NCBI GenBank assembly: GCA_025350465.1
Contig: JANXXU010000008.1
Location: 186,001-250,000, forward strand
Origin: Alphaproteobacteria bacterium
Lineage (GTDB): Bacteria; Pseudomonadota; Alphaproteobacteria; Micropepsales; Micropepsaceae
Direction: 5' to 3'
DNA length: 64,000 nt
Shown here: one piece after another, positions 44,625 through 53,692 of the stretch
Layout of the letters: every line of letters begins with the position of its first letter
Numbering within the stretch: position 1 is the first letter of the stretch
Position numbers and translations under genes: made by a program
The notes under the pieces: generated by a model
Told to the model about the DNA's origin: nothing
Seen by the model: only the letters and a program-made list of their open reading frames with translations
The model's database searches: none

Positions 44625-45812
44625 TCAGGGCCCAAGTCCGATCTTCGCCATCTCGGTGGCGATGCTGGGTCTGACCGCCTCGGCCGCCCGCAGGTCGCCT
44701 TGCGCGCCGGCCTCATCGCCGAGCGAACGTTTTGCCATTCCTCTACCGAAGAGCGCCTCCGCCGAGTCCGGGTCGAGCGTCAGCGCCTGATTGTAGTCTT
44801 CGAGTGCGGAGCCCGCGTCGTCTTGGCGCAAATGGACATAAGCGCGGCTGTCCCACGCCGGCGCGAAACCCGGATTGAGCCGGATCGCCTCGTTGCAATC
44901 GGCTAGCGCCTTGTCGAGATCGCCTGCGGTCGCGCGGGTCCAGCACCGCGAGTTCCAGTAACGTGCGTTGTTTTTGTCCCGCTCGATAGCGCCGTTCAGG
45001 TCCTCGAGCGCTTTCGTGCTGTCGCCCAGCTGCCGATAGGCAAGCGCCCTCTGATAGTAGCCGCTTGCCAACGTCGGCTCGAGCTCGATGACACGCGTCA
45101 AGTCCGCGACCGCCTCGCGCGCTTGACCTTTGCGCCGATAAGCAAAGCCGCGGTTGAAATAAGCAATGCCAAGGCTGTTATCCGCCTGGACTGCCGCGTC
45201 GTAGTCGGCGATCGCTTTGTCCGTCTGCCCGAGCGCGAGGTAGGAATTTCCACGATTGGTCAGCGCCTTGGCGTGATGAGGGTCGATCGCGAGGACACGG
45301 CCGTAATCGGCAATCGCGGCGTTGTAATCCTGCAGAGCCTGATTGGCAGTCGCGCGATTGAACAACGCCAAGACGAAGCCCGGTTTCAGCCGCACGGCGT
45401 CGTTATAGTCGCTGAGCGCCTTCATCTGGTTATTCTGCGCCTGATAGGCGACGCCCCTATTGTTGAAAAGAAGCGGGTTCGACGGGTCGAGGCGCAGGGC
45501 CGCGCCATAGTCGGCGAGCGCCTTGTCGATCGCGCCGGATTGCTTAAAGGCGCGCGCGCGATTGTCGAGCGCAGCAACGCGCGCATCTACGGCAAGAGCT
45601 GGATTGGCGAGTATTGCGGTGCACGCCCCGATGCGCTGGTCCACCGCAATGCCGGTCGTTGCCGCGCAATCGCCTGTGGTATCGGAGGGAGCGCCATGAG
45701 CGGTCGCTGCGCCGAATACGATCAGCCACCCCGACAACAAGCCAGCACGGAACCGGCTCCATAGCCGTCCGGATCGTACGGTTACCTCACCGGTTCCGGC
45801 AGAGATGACCAT
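44625..45812 (-). CDS. Exported TPR protein
   Basis: 395-residue protein with a likely signal anchor (FRAGLLSGWLIVFGAATAHGA) after a charged N terminus, followed by about eight TPR units (ALDNRARAFKQSGAIDKALA, NNRGVAYQAQNNQMKALSDY, FNRATANQALQDYNAAIADY and others). The ending AAEAVRPSIATEMAKIGLGP matches the common close of this protein type. It is a third member of the exported TPR group in this window. The start is ambiguous: ATG 45812 gives MVISAGTGEV and lies after GGGGAACC; the track uses a start 35 codons earlier. The CPBP protease gene follows 14 bases later. Confidence 0.85.
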   Translation of the reverse strand: MVISAGTGEVTVRSGRLWSRFRAGLLSGWLIVFGAATAHGAPSDTTGDCAATTGIAVDQRIGACTAILANPALAVDARVAALDNRARAFKQSGAIDKALADYGAALRLDPSNPLLFNNRGVAYQAQNNQMKALSDYNDAVRLKPGFVLALFNRATANQALQDYNAAIADYGRVLAIDPHHAKALTNRGNSYLALGQTDKAIADYDAAVQADNSLGIAYFNRGFAYRRKGQAREAVADLTRVIELEPTLASGYYQRALAYRQLGDSTKALEDLNGAIERDKNNARYWNSRCWTRATAGDLDKALADCNEAIRLNPGFAPAWDSRAYVHLRQDDAGSALEDYNQALTLDPDSAEALFGRGMAKRSLGDEAGAQGDLRAAEAVRPSIATEMAKIGLGP

Positions 45813-46078
45813 GGTTCCCCGAAGAAGGCGTCGACGCAAACGCCAGGTAAGCCTATAGCGATCTGTCGGCAAACCGCAATTCATCGGGGCACTGAGTGGT
45901 CGGCCGGGCGTTATCAATCGGTCGATCGCATCGATAGGTTGGTTCAGTCGTTGCGCGCAGTTGTATCAGGGCGCCGCGCTGGGATTCGTACCATTTCGAA
46001 CCCATGCCCGGAACGGCATACTTGAGCTAATTGCCGGGGATTGGCGTTTCCGGTGCGCTGGGTTTATCGAGTTCTAGC

Positions 46079-47059
46079 TCACCAGTCGATCGACTGGCCG
46101 ATCCCGCGGCGCGCTGCTTCGGCAAGTATGAACTCGGCGGACACCACGTCCTCAACGGCCATGCCGAGCGATTTGAACAGCGTGATCTCCTGCGCCGACG
46201 AGCGTCCGGGAATTTTCCCGATGATCACGTCGCCGACCGAACCCACGACATGCGCGTCGTCGACTGCGCCCGCGGCCTTGGCGCGCAAGAACTCGCCGCA
46301 TTGTCCCAGCACACCTTCCTTATTGTCGGCGAACATGCGGGCGCGCTTAACCGCTTCGATGTCGAGTTCGGCCTCGCGTGCCGTCCCCGATCCGACTGCG
46401 TTCACATGCATGCCGGGCTTGAGCCAGCGCCCGAAGAGCACGGGATCGATCGCAGCTGTCAGCGTGCAGATGACGTCAGCCTGCGACACGGCCTCTTCAG
46501 CCGACGCGACGGCTTCAACCGAAAGCGCCACGCTCGTGTGGGCGGCGGCGAAGGCAGATGCTTTCGTCGCGTCGCGTCCCCAGATCGACAGGTGTTCGAA
46601 CTTGCGCACGCGTCGTAAGGCCTCGAAATGCGTCTCTGCCTGCTCGCCATAACCGAAGAACGTCAGCGTCTTCACATCGCGCCGCGCCAGCACATCGGTC
46701 GCGACCGCGGTCGCGGCGGCCGTGCGGATCGCGGTGATCTCGCGTGCGTCGATGATCGCGTCCAGAGCGCCGGTCTCCGCGTTGAACAGCATGACGACGC
46801 CCTGGTGCGAGGGCAGTCCTTTGGCGAAGTTCGAGGGGAAGACGCTGATGGCCTTGACGCCCAAGCGCTCCGGTCGCGCGATGTATCCGGGCATCAGACC
46901 CAAGAGCCCGCGTTTGTCGGGCAGCCAGAGCGCGCTGCGCAGCGGCTGCACCGTCTCGCCGCGCCCGACCAGGGCCATCGCTTCGCGCATGAGTTCGATT
47001 GCGCTATCCATCGTCAATATGCTGCGCACATCGCCTGCCGTTAGAATTCGAAGGGGCAT
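46079..47059 (-). CDS. Ornithine cyclodeaminase / mu-crystallin family protein
   Basis: 326-residue NAD(P)-dependent enzyme of the ornithine cyclodeaminase/mu-crystallin family, which includes cyclodeaminases, alanine dehydrogenase and ketimine reductases. Motifs: GLLGLMPGYIARPERLGVKA, SHQGVVMLFNAETGAL, EITAIRTAAATAVATDVLA, then the dinucleotide region FFGYGEQAETHFEAL and HVNAVGSGTA. The specific substrate is not determined. The ATG 47059 start gives a typical N terminus. It stands between a gene-free gap and the S24 repressor gene, both on the minus strand. Confidence 0.9.
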   Translation of the reverse strand: MPLRILTAGDVRSILTMDSAIELMREAMALVGRGETVQPLRSALWLPDKRGLLGLMPGYIARPERLGVKAISVFPSNFAKGLPSHQGVVMLFNAETGALDAIIDAREITAIRTAAATAVATDVLARRDVKTLTFFGYGEQAETHFEALRRVRKFEHLSIWGRDATKASAFAAAHTSVALSVEAVASAEEAVSQADVICTLTAAIDPVLFGRWLKPGMHVNAVGSGTAREAELDIEAVKRARMFADNKEGVLGQCGEFLRAKAAGAVDDAHVVGSVGDVIIGKIPGRSSAQEITLFKSLGMAVEDVVSAEFILAEAARRGIGQSIDW

Positions 47060-47127
47060 CGAGTTTGGTCTCGCGGTGGTGTGGTCGTCCGCAACGTGCC
47101 TTGACGTCGCTCACCTGGCAAGCAGCA

Positions 47128-47175
47128 CGAAGCGCTAGCCCCTCGAAGCGCTAGCCCCCCGAAGCGCTAACCCAA
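47128..47175. repeat. Three tandem copies of a 16-base unit
   Basis: cgaagcgctagccc occurs at 47128, 47144 and 47160 with small variations at the end of each unit. The third copy contains the stop codon of the S24 repressor gene (gctaa, minus-strand TTAGC). The array thus looks like an expansion from the end of that gene. Confidence 0.75.
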
Positions 47176-47859
47176 TGTCCGCCCGATCCATATCACGCGG
47201 CCTGCGACGTGCAGGCGATCGGGATCGAGGTCCGGGTAGGTCTCGTAGCGCGGATTGTCCGAGCGAAGCGTCACCCGTTTCGACTTTGGATGCATCGTCG
47301 CACGCTTGACCGTCAGCGTATCGTCGATGCGCATCACATAGACGCCTTCGCGCCTCAGGTTGATTTGCGCCATGTCGATCAACGCCTGATCGCCGCTGCA
47401 CAGCGTCGGTTCCATGCTGTCGCCGGCGACCTGCACGACCGCAAGTTTGGAAACGTGCGAGCGCGTCAGCTTATGCAGCCAGTCGAGTGCGAATATCGTG
47501 TAGGCGATCGGCGACGCGTCGTGAGCAAGGGCATTTGCATTGCCTGCCGCGCGAATGTCGAAGACCGGTATCCGCTCGTAGTTATCAGGCGCAGTAGGTA
47601 CGCGTGGCGTGTCTGCCGCCTTTTGTGCCACGCGAGCCGCTTTGCCGGGCTCGCGCATGCGGCCTTCGCCGATTTCGATCCACATCGCGTCTTGGCCGAG
47701 CGCTCGTGCGAACTTCGCGGTGTGCTTGGTGCCTTTCGCGCGTCCGGCCTCCAATTCCATGACGGCTTGTTGGCTCACGCCGACCAATTTTGCCAAGACG
47801 ACTTGAGTCATGCCCAGCGCTTCGCGCGCTCGCTTGATGCGTGTTCCGACGCCACTCAT
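47167..47859 (-). CDS. S24-type (CI/LexA-like) repressor with XRE HTH
   Basis: 230-residue transcriptional repressor. The N-terminal Cro/CI-type helix-turn-helix (residues 6-60) has TQVVLAKLVGVSQQAVMELE. The C-terminal S24 peptidase-like domain has the serine in VAGDSMEPTL and the lysine in DTLTVKRATMH, so RecA-stimulated self-cleavage is possible. Phage repressors have this architecture, but no phage gene is nearby, and many such genes are chromosomal regulators. It diverges from the outer-membrane protein gene 48108, so that gene or itself may be the target. The stop lies in a 16-base tandem repeat. Confidence 0.9.
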   Translation of the reverse strand: MSGVGTRIKRAREALGMTQVVLAKLVGVSQQAVMELEAGRAKGTKHTAKFARALGQDAMWIEIGEGRMREPGKAARVAQKAADTPRVPTAPDNYERIPVFDIRAAGNANALAHDASPIAYTIFALDWLHKLTRSHVSKLAVVQVAGDSMEPTLCSGDQALIDMAQINLRREGVYVMRIDDTLTVKRATMHPKSKRVTLRSDNPRYETYPDLDPDRLHVAGRVIWIGRTLG

Positions 47860-48107
47860 GTGCGAGGACCCTCATCAAACGAGATCGAATCGCGTGAATT
47901 GTATCAGAGCGGTGGTGGTTGGACCGGGCGTGCAACCGTCGAGTGCAGAGAGAGCGCACGTTGTGCGCGAGCCGCTGCGAGTGACCGTCTGGAGTACCCC
48001 TTTAGAGGTAGCCAATTTTGCTTGTCGCAACCGCACAGCATAACTAATAACCCCATGGAATCTCTAGCAGTCCTCCCTCTCCCAAAAACAGAAACTGGGG
48101 TGTTTTC

Positions 48108-48977
48108 ATGAACTATAAATCTTTAGCCGCTGCGGGCGCGTCCTGCCTTGCGGTAGCGGCACTTGTCGCAGCAAGCGCCAACCCGGCGACGGCGGGAAGA
48201 AGTCGATATGCCGGCACGATCACGCTTGGCTATTCGTACACCGACTTCGATCTTCAAGCGGGTCCCAACAGCACCGTTGGCATCAACACCTTCATCGGTT
48301 CGGGCGCAGTCGTTTACAACGTCGAAGGCAATTACAACGTGCAAGGCGATTTCGCATTTGCTTCGCACAGCCCCGACAACAGCAAGACGCTCGGCATCAG
48401 CCTCGCGCTCGACACGTGGACGGCGGGCGGCACTTTCTTCTGGCGCGACCCCAACGTCGGAATGCTCGGCGTCGATGTCGGCTATCAATCGGCTGACGTA
48501 GGAATTTCCGGCGACGGCTTCCGCATCGGCGGGCGTGGCGAATACTATTGTGGCGATCACTGGACGATCGGCGCCGCCGCGGGCTGGGAGCAGGTGGATT
48601 TCCACTCGATCAGCCGCATCGACGGTTGGTACGCCAACGCGCAAGTGAAGTACTATTGGAACGACAGAACGTCGTTCTCGCTGAATGGCAACTACTACAC
48701 TGCCAACGTCAGCGCCGCGCCGATCAACGCCAATCAGTGGAGCGTCGGTCTTGAGGGCGAGTACCTCATCAGCCGCGACACGCCGGTTTCTGTTTACGGC
48801 GGCGTGCGCTATGGCGACTTCAACGTCAATTTCACGTCGCACGATCCGACCGATTGGACGGTCTATGCCGGCCTCAAGTTCCGCTTCGGCAACGACGGCG
48901 GTGCCTTGGTCGATCAGGATCGCAATGGAGCGCTTGCGGCGACGACGACCGGTCTGGCTCAGCCGTTCCAAATGTAA
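48108..48977 (+). CDS. Outer-membrane beta-barrel protein
   Basis: 289-residue protein with a signal peptide (AAAGASCLAVAALVAASANPATAG) and a mature region of alternating aromatic-rich strands (RYAGTITLGYSYTDFDLQAG, FSLNGNYYTANV, YAGLKFRFGND), consistent with a small barrel. The end, LAQPFQM, lacks a classical terminal aromatic. A related protein is encoded at 53693-54547 (both have GFDLAYQS/GVDVGYQS-type and ADVGISGDGFR/GATVDGYRAG-type segments). It is divergent from the S24 repressor gene and followed by a strong terminator. Function unknown. Confidence 0.82.
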   Translation: MNYKSLAAAGASCLAVAALVAASANPATAGRSRYAGTITLGYSYTDFDLQAGPNSTVGINTFIGSGAVVYNVEGNYNVQGDFAFASHSPDNSKTLGISLALDTWTAGGTFFWRDPNVGMLGVDVGYQSADVGISGDGFRIGGRGEYYCGDHWTIGAAAGWEQVDFHSISRIDGWYANAQVKYYWNDRTSFSLNGNYYTANVSAAPINANQWSVGLEGEYLISRDTPVSVYGGVRYGDFNVNFTSHDPTDWTVYAGLKFRFGNDGGALVDQDRNGALAATTTGLAQPFQM

Positions 48978-49014
48978 TGATTGCTTGAGGCGGCAACGCC
49001 TCTGGTTCTTCTTG

Positions 49015-49048
49015 GGCGCGGGCGGGCAACCTCCCGCGCCTTTGTTTT
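49015..49048 (+). terminator. Rho-independent terminator
   Basis: GGCGCGGG and CCCGCGCC form an 8-bp stem separated by a 10-base loop, followed by TTTGTTTT. It lies about 40 bases after the stop of the outer-membrane protein gene at 48977. Confidence 0.85.
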
Positions 49049-49121
49049 GTGCGCGGCCGCGCACCGGCCTTGTTTTGGCTGTATGATCCTGTTCCGCTGT
49101 GGCTAGCCCCTGGGAACATCC

Positions 49122-51290
49122 ATGACGCAATTTGCGCTTCGCTGGCTTGCCTATGCTTCTGCGTGGGGGCTCGTCTCGATCGCTCCGCCCGTGTCGGCGG
49201 GCGCGCTGCCGCCGATCCCCGACACGCCCGTGCAATCGGTGGTCGAGGCTTATCATGGCACGCGTGTAGGCGATCCCTACCGCTGGCTCGAGAACGCGAA
49301 CGACCCTGCCGTCAAGCTATGGAGCCAGGCGCAGAACGCGCGCACGCGGGCGTATCTCGACGGGCTGCCGATGCGCGCGACTCTGAAGGAGCGCTTGACG
49401 AAGCTCATCACCAAGACATCGCCGGCTTACTACGGTCTACGGGCCGAAGGCGGAAAGCTCTTCGCCCTCTACAATCAGCCGCCGAAGCAGCAGCCGATGA
49501 TCGCCGTCATGAGCCAGGACGGCGATCCGGCCACAGCTGGCATTGTCCTCGATCCCAACAAATTGAATCCGAAAGGGACGACGGCGATCGATTGGTTCGT
49601 GCCGTCTCACGACGGCAAGCTGATCGCCGTATCGCTGTCGGAGAACGGAAGCGAAGACGGTTCGCTCAATATCTTCGACGTCGCGACGGGACAGCGTGTC
49701 GGCGAGATCGTAACCCGCGTCCAATACCCGACCGGCGGCGGCAGCATGGCGTGGGCGCCCGACAACAAGGGTTTCTGGTACACGCGCTATCCGGGAAGCG
49801 AGCGCCCCGAAGCCGATCGCCATTTCTTCCAGCAAGTCTATTTCCACGCGATCGGCAGCGATCCCAAGACCGACAAATATGTTCTCGGCAAGGACCTGCC
49901 AAAGGTCGCCGAGATCGCATTCGACAATAAGAACGATCCCTCTTCCGTACTTGTCACGGTGTTGAATGGCGACGGCGGCGAAGTCTCCCACTACGTGATC
50001 AAGCGCGACGGCGTCGTCGCCCAGGTCACTCGCTTCGAGGACAAGGTCGTCTACGCCTCGTTCGGGCCTGACAAGGCGCTTTACATGGTCTCACGCAAGG
50101 ACGCGCCCAACGGCAAGGTTCTGAAACTCGCGCCGGGCGACACGACGCTTGCCAATTCAAAGACCATCGTGCCCGAGGGCAATCTCGCGATCGACATCGA
50201 GGGCGCCGCCTTTGTCGTCACCGCCAAAAAGCTCTTCCTTCGCCTCATCGACGGTGGTCCGTCGACTGTCCGCATGTTCGATCTCGACGGCAAAGACAAA
50301 GGCAAACTCGCGCTGCCCGAGGTGGCGGCCGTGTCCGACATGGAGCGTGTCGGCGACGATGTCTTCTACCAAGTCGTGACCTATTTGACGCCGCCTTACT
50401 TCGCCCGCTACGTCGCGACGACAGGCAAGAGCGCACCGACCAAACTGAAAGTCGTCAGTCCGGTCGACTTCACCGATGTCGAAGTGGTGCGCGAATTCGC
50501 GACTTCGAAGGACGGCACGAAAATTCCGTTGAACATCATCCGCCGCAAAGGCCTGGCGCTGGACGGCGGCAATCCTGTGCTGCTCTACGGCTATGGCGGT
50601 TATGGCGTAAGCGAGACGCCGTACTTCCTTGGCGCTTCGCGTCGCATGTTGTTCGACGGCGGCGCAGTCTTCGTCATCGCCAACATTCGCGGCGGCGGCG
50701 AATATGGCGAGAAGTGGCATTTGCAAGGTAATCTGACGAACAAGCAAAATGTCTTCGACGATTTCATCGCGTCTGCCGAGTATCTGATCGCAAAGAAATA
50801 CACGAGCGCTCAGCGTCTTGCGATCATGGGCGGCTCGAACGGCGGCTTGCTCATGGGCGCTGCGCTGACGCAGAGGCCCGAACTCTTTCGCGCCGTGGTC
50901 TCGCAAGTTGGCATCTACGACATGCTGCGCGTCGAGCTCGACCCGAACGGACTCTTCAATACGACTGAGTTCGGGACGGTGAAGGACGACGCTCAATTCA
51001 AGGCTCTCTACGCCTATTCGCCGTACCACCACGTGACCGACGGCTCGATTTATCCCTCGATCCTGTTCATGACCGGCGAGAACGATGGGCGCGTCAATCC
51101 GATGCAGTCGCGCAAGATGACCGCCCGCCTGCAGTCCGCGAACCCCAACCCGAAAGGCAACCCGGTCTTTCTGCGCACCAGCGCCGAATCCGGCCACGGG
51201 CAAGGGTCGAGTCTTTCGACCCGCATCGAGGAGGGCGCGGATTATTTGAGCTTTATCTACGATCAGTTGGGGATGAAGGTTAAAAACTGA
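49122..51290 (+). CDS. Prolyl oligopeptidase-family serine peptidase (S9A)
   Basis: 722-residue exported peptidase. After a signal peptide (AYASAWGLVSIAPPVSAGA) the N-terminal beta-propeller domain runs to about residue 430; the C-terminal alpha/beta hydrolase domain has the nucleophile in IMGGSNGGLLMG, the aspartate in TGENDGRVNP and the histidine in SGHGQGSS. VGDPYRWLEN and YGYGGYGVSETP are hallmarks of S9A. It cuts after proline in short peptides. It has its own start at ATG 49122; a terminator separates it from the upstream gene. Length is typical (about 700). Confidence 0.94.
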   Translation: MTQFALRWLAYASAWGLVSIAPPVSAGALPPIPDTPVQSVVEAYHGTRVGDPYRWLENANDPAVKLWSQAQNARTRAYLDGLPMRATLKERLTKLITKTSPAYYGLRAEGGKLFALYNQPPKQQPMIAVMSQDGDPATAGIVLDPNKLNPKGTTAIDWFVPSHDGKLIAVSLSENGSEDGSLNIFDVATGQRVGEIVTRVQYPTGGGSMAWAPDNKGFWYTRYPGSERPEADRHFFQQVYFHAIGSDPKTDKYVLGKDLPKVAEIAFDNKNDPSSVLVTVLNGDGGEVSHYVIKRDGVVAQVTRFEDKVVYASFGPDKALYMVSRKDAPNGKVLKLAPGDTTLANSKTIVPEGNLAIDIEGAAFVVTAKKLFLRLIDGGPSTVRMFDLDGKDKGKLALPEVAAVSDMERVGDDVFYQVVTYLTPPYFARYVATTGKSAPTKLKVVSPVDFTDVEVVREFATSKDGTKIPLNIIRRKGLALDGGNPVLLYGYGGYGVSETPYFLGASRRMLFDGGAVFVIANIRGGGEYGEKWHLQGNLTNKQNVFDDFIASAEYLIAKKYTSAQRLAIMGGSNGGLLMGAALTQRPELFRAVVSQVGIYDMLRVELDPNGLFNTTEFGTVKDDAQFKALYAYSPYHHVTDGSIYPSILFMTGENDGRVNPMQSRKMTARLQSANPNPKGNPVFLRTSAESGHGQGSSLSTRIEEGADYLSFIYDQLGMKVKN

Positions 51291-51371
51291 CGCCGCGCTT
51301 TATGGTGCGCCGCCAATTTGCTTAAGTTGCACGACAGACGCGGCGGACCAGCGTCAAAGAGGGTGGGTGGT

Positions 51372-52259
51372 TTGGACCAAAGTTGGCTGATTCCTGGCCT
51401 GATCTGGCTCATGGTGGGCCTAAGCGCCGTTGCGATCGCCTTGGGAGTTATGGTCTTTGCGGCCCGTCGCATGGGAGCAAATGGCGACGGCTCTTCGTCG
51501 AACACCAAGCCCGCCGGTCCGGCGAACGACGATAAGTCGGCGCGACGGCCCGATCCCAAACCTGCACGGCGCCCGCAAGCGAATTCGAAACCAGCTCCAC
51601 TCAAACTGTCGCTGCGTGAATTTCGCGGACTGCGGCTTGCCGACTTTCGCGACGACGGCCGCGCGCTGCGCGACTTCGGCGAGCTGGTGACAGTGGCGAC
51701 GCTCGCCGCCGAGGGGTGGAAGAAATTGCCGTCGAAGATTCAAGGCGGGCAGGGCCTCGATCTTCTGCTGGTGCGCGAAGTGCGCGGCGCCGGCGGGTTT
51801 GAAGCCCGCGCGATCGAAATGAAAACCAACAACGCCGCCTACGATCCGGCGGCCATGAGCGACGAGCGCGTGCAATCGGCGCTCGGCCATTTGCACGATA
51901 TCGGCGCCTTCGACGAAGCGACGTTCGAGGAACTTTATCGCGGCGTCATGCAGGGTCCGCCGTATTTCCGTAAGGAGGTTTGGCGTCACCAACTCGACAG
52001 CGGCGTCACCACAATCTGGGATCTCGATGAAGGTGGCAGGAAAACGACTTCGCAGCTGCGCTCCTCTGCGCACCTCATGGATGCCTTATTCCAGATGATC
52101 AAGCAGCTCGATCGTAACGCCGATTACGTCGACCGTCCGCCGGTCGTGACGCCCGCCGAGGAGATCTCGCTCATGGGCTCGCGCGGCGCCAAGCGTCGGG
52201 TATCGTTCATGCGAGGCTACGGCCGGGCTTTCGCCTTTACGCCAAAACGTCGCGCGTGA
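51372..52259 (+). CDS. Membrane-anchored protein with PD-(D/E)XK-like motif
   Basis: About 295 residues: one N-terminal membrane helix (IPGLIWLMVGLSAVAIALGVMVF), a basic proline-rich linker, then a cytoplasmic domain. The sequence GQGLDLLLV...ARAIEMKTN fits the PD-(D/E)XK nuclease pattern (Asp, then Glu-X-Lys). Later parts (EELYRGVMQGPPYFRKEVWR) are not recognised. I start at TTG 51372 because AGAGGG lies eight bases before it; the track's start is 18 codons earlier. It overlaps the hydroxyacid oxidase gene tail to tail by 23 bases. Nuclease activity is an inference from the motif only. Confidence 0.62.
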   Translation: MDQSWLIPGLIWLMVGLSAVAIALGVMVFAARRMGANGDGSSSNTKPAGPANDDKSARRPDPKPARRPQANSKPAPLKLSLREFRGLRLADFRDDGRALRDFGELVTVATLAAEGWKKLPSKIQGGQGLDLLLVREVRGAGGFEARAIEMKTNNAAYDPAAMSDERVQSALGHLHDIGAFDEATFEELYRGVMQGPPYFRKEVWRHQLDSGVTTIWDLDEGGRKTTSQLRSSAHLMDALFQMIKQLDRNADYVDRPPVVTPAEEISLMGSRGAKRRVSFMRGYGRAFAFTPKRRA

Positions 52260-53403
52260 TGTCGCTGGTCTTGATGACGCCGGTCAGCGCCATCGCCACT
52301 TCCATTTCGCGCTTCATCGTCCGCAGAGTTGCCGTGATGCCTGCCTGGCCGCGTGCCGCCAGCGCATAGGCCCACGCGCGTCCGATCAGACATGCGTCTG
52401 CTCCTTGCGCCATCGCCTTCACAATGTCGAGCCCCGAGCGGATGCCGCCGTCGAGAAAGAGCGTGGTCTTGCCGCCGACGGCTTCGCGCATCGCCGGCAA
52501 CGCATCGAGCGTCGCCGACACACTGTCGAGCTGTCGCCCGCCGTGGTTCGAGACGACAATGCCGTCGGGCGCAACCGCACTCATCGCGGCACGCGCGTCT
52601 TGCGGGTCGAGAATGCCCTTGATCACGAGCTTGCCGGGCCAATTCGCGCGGATCCAATCGAGGTCCTTCCACGTCATGCCGGGATCGAGATTCTTGTTGA
52701 TCCAAACTTGAAAATCGGAAAATCCCTTCGCGTCCTTGACCGCATCGACGAGATTGCCGAACGCGAGCGGGCGCCCGCCCAGCGCCACGTCGAAAAGCCA
52801 ATCGACGCGCCGCGCATAGTCGAAGGCGACCTTCGCCCGCGCCATCGGCGACAGCGCCACGCCCATGCCGTTGCGCACATCGCGATAGCGCGCCCCAAGC
52901 ACCGCCAGGTCGACCGTCAACGCCAGCACCGAACATCCCGCCGCGTGGGCGCGCTTGAGCAATTCGCGGGCATAACCGCGATCGCGAATGACATAGAGTT
53001 GAAACCAGAAAGGCTTCGTCGTGCCTGCGCGAACCTCCTCGATCGGGCAAATCGAGACGGTCGACAGCGTGAACGGTACGCCGAAGGCTTCTGCCGCGCG
53101 CGCGGCCTGCACCTCGCCGCGCTTGGCAAGCATCCCCGCGAACCCGACCGGCGCCAACGCGGCCGGAATCTTCCAAGTCTCGCCGAAGATCGTCGCGCTC
53201 GTATCGACGGTGCTTACGTCGCGCAAGATGCGTTGATGGAGTTTGACCCTGCCGAACGCGGCGACATTGTCGGCGAGCGTACGCTCCTCATAGGCGCCGC
53301 CATCGACATAATCGAAGAGTTGGCGCGGCAGGCGCCGTTCCGCCAAACGGCGATAGTCGGCGACGGATGCGGGTGAAAGCGGCAGGCGGGCGCGTTGAGT
53401 CAT
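52237..53403 (-). CDS. FMN-dependent alpha-hydroxy-acid oxidizing protein
   Basis: 388-residue flavoenzyme of the L-lactate dehydrogenase/glycolate oxidase family (LldD-like) oxidising an L-2-hydroxyacid to the 2-oxoacid. FMN and substrate motifs: QLFDYVDGGAYEE, PVGFAGML, FQLYVIRDRG, then LVIKGILDPQDA and the active-site VSNHGGRQLDS with the catalytic histidine and a following DGGIRSGLDI. The substrate (lactate, mandelate or another) cannot be read. The ATG at 53403 is good. Its 3' end overlaps the neighbouring gene on the other strand, so transcription is convergent. Confidence 0.93.
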   Translation of the reverse strand: MTQRARLPLSPASVADYRRLAERRLPRQLFDYVDGGAYEERTLADNVAAFGRVKLHQRILRDVSTVDTSATIFGETWKIPAALAPVGFAGMLAKRGEVQAARAAEAFGVPFTLSTVSICPIEEVRAGTTKPFWFQLYVIRDRGYARELLKRAHAAGCSVLALTVDLAVLGARYRDVRNGMGVALSPMARAKVAFDYARRVDWLFDVALGGRPLAFGNLVDAVKDAKGFSDFQVWINKNLDPGMTWKDLDWIRANWPGKLVIKGILDPQDARAAMSAVAPDGIVVSNHGGRQLDSVSATLDALPAMREAVGGKTTLFLDGGIRSGLDIVKAMAQGADACLIGRAWAYALAARGQAGITATLRTMKREMEVAMALTGVIKTSDITRDVLA

Positions 53404-53692
53404 TGAGCCAGTATAGCGTCCCCGAGGGCGCCGCGTTCAAGGCGCCCGTTTGACCTGGAATTGGCGCTGCGATCGTTGATTCGGGCACAGTCAAATCCAT
53501 CGAAATCGGTTGCATGAGCGCGCTTTTCAACCAAGCCGCGCCGCGAAAGCTTGATTTTATTGTGCTTTTGAGAAGGTGCAGGCAGCAGCCCGTCGCGGCA
53601 CAGCACGCGTCCGAGTTCGTTTACAGGCGATTTCGCGTTGCATCACACTGGTTCCAACGATTCGCTTCTTTCGATTCCACCTGAGGAACCTC

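Noticed and set aside
47167-48107. Prophage remnant around the CI-like repressor
   Set aside because: No integrase, excisionase, structural or lysis gene nearby; S24 repressors also occur as chromosomal regulators.
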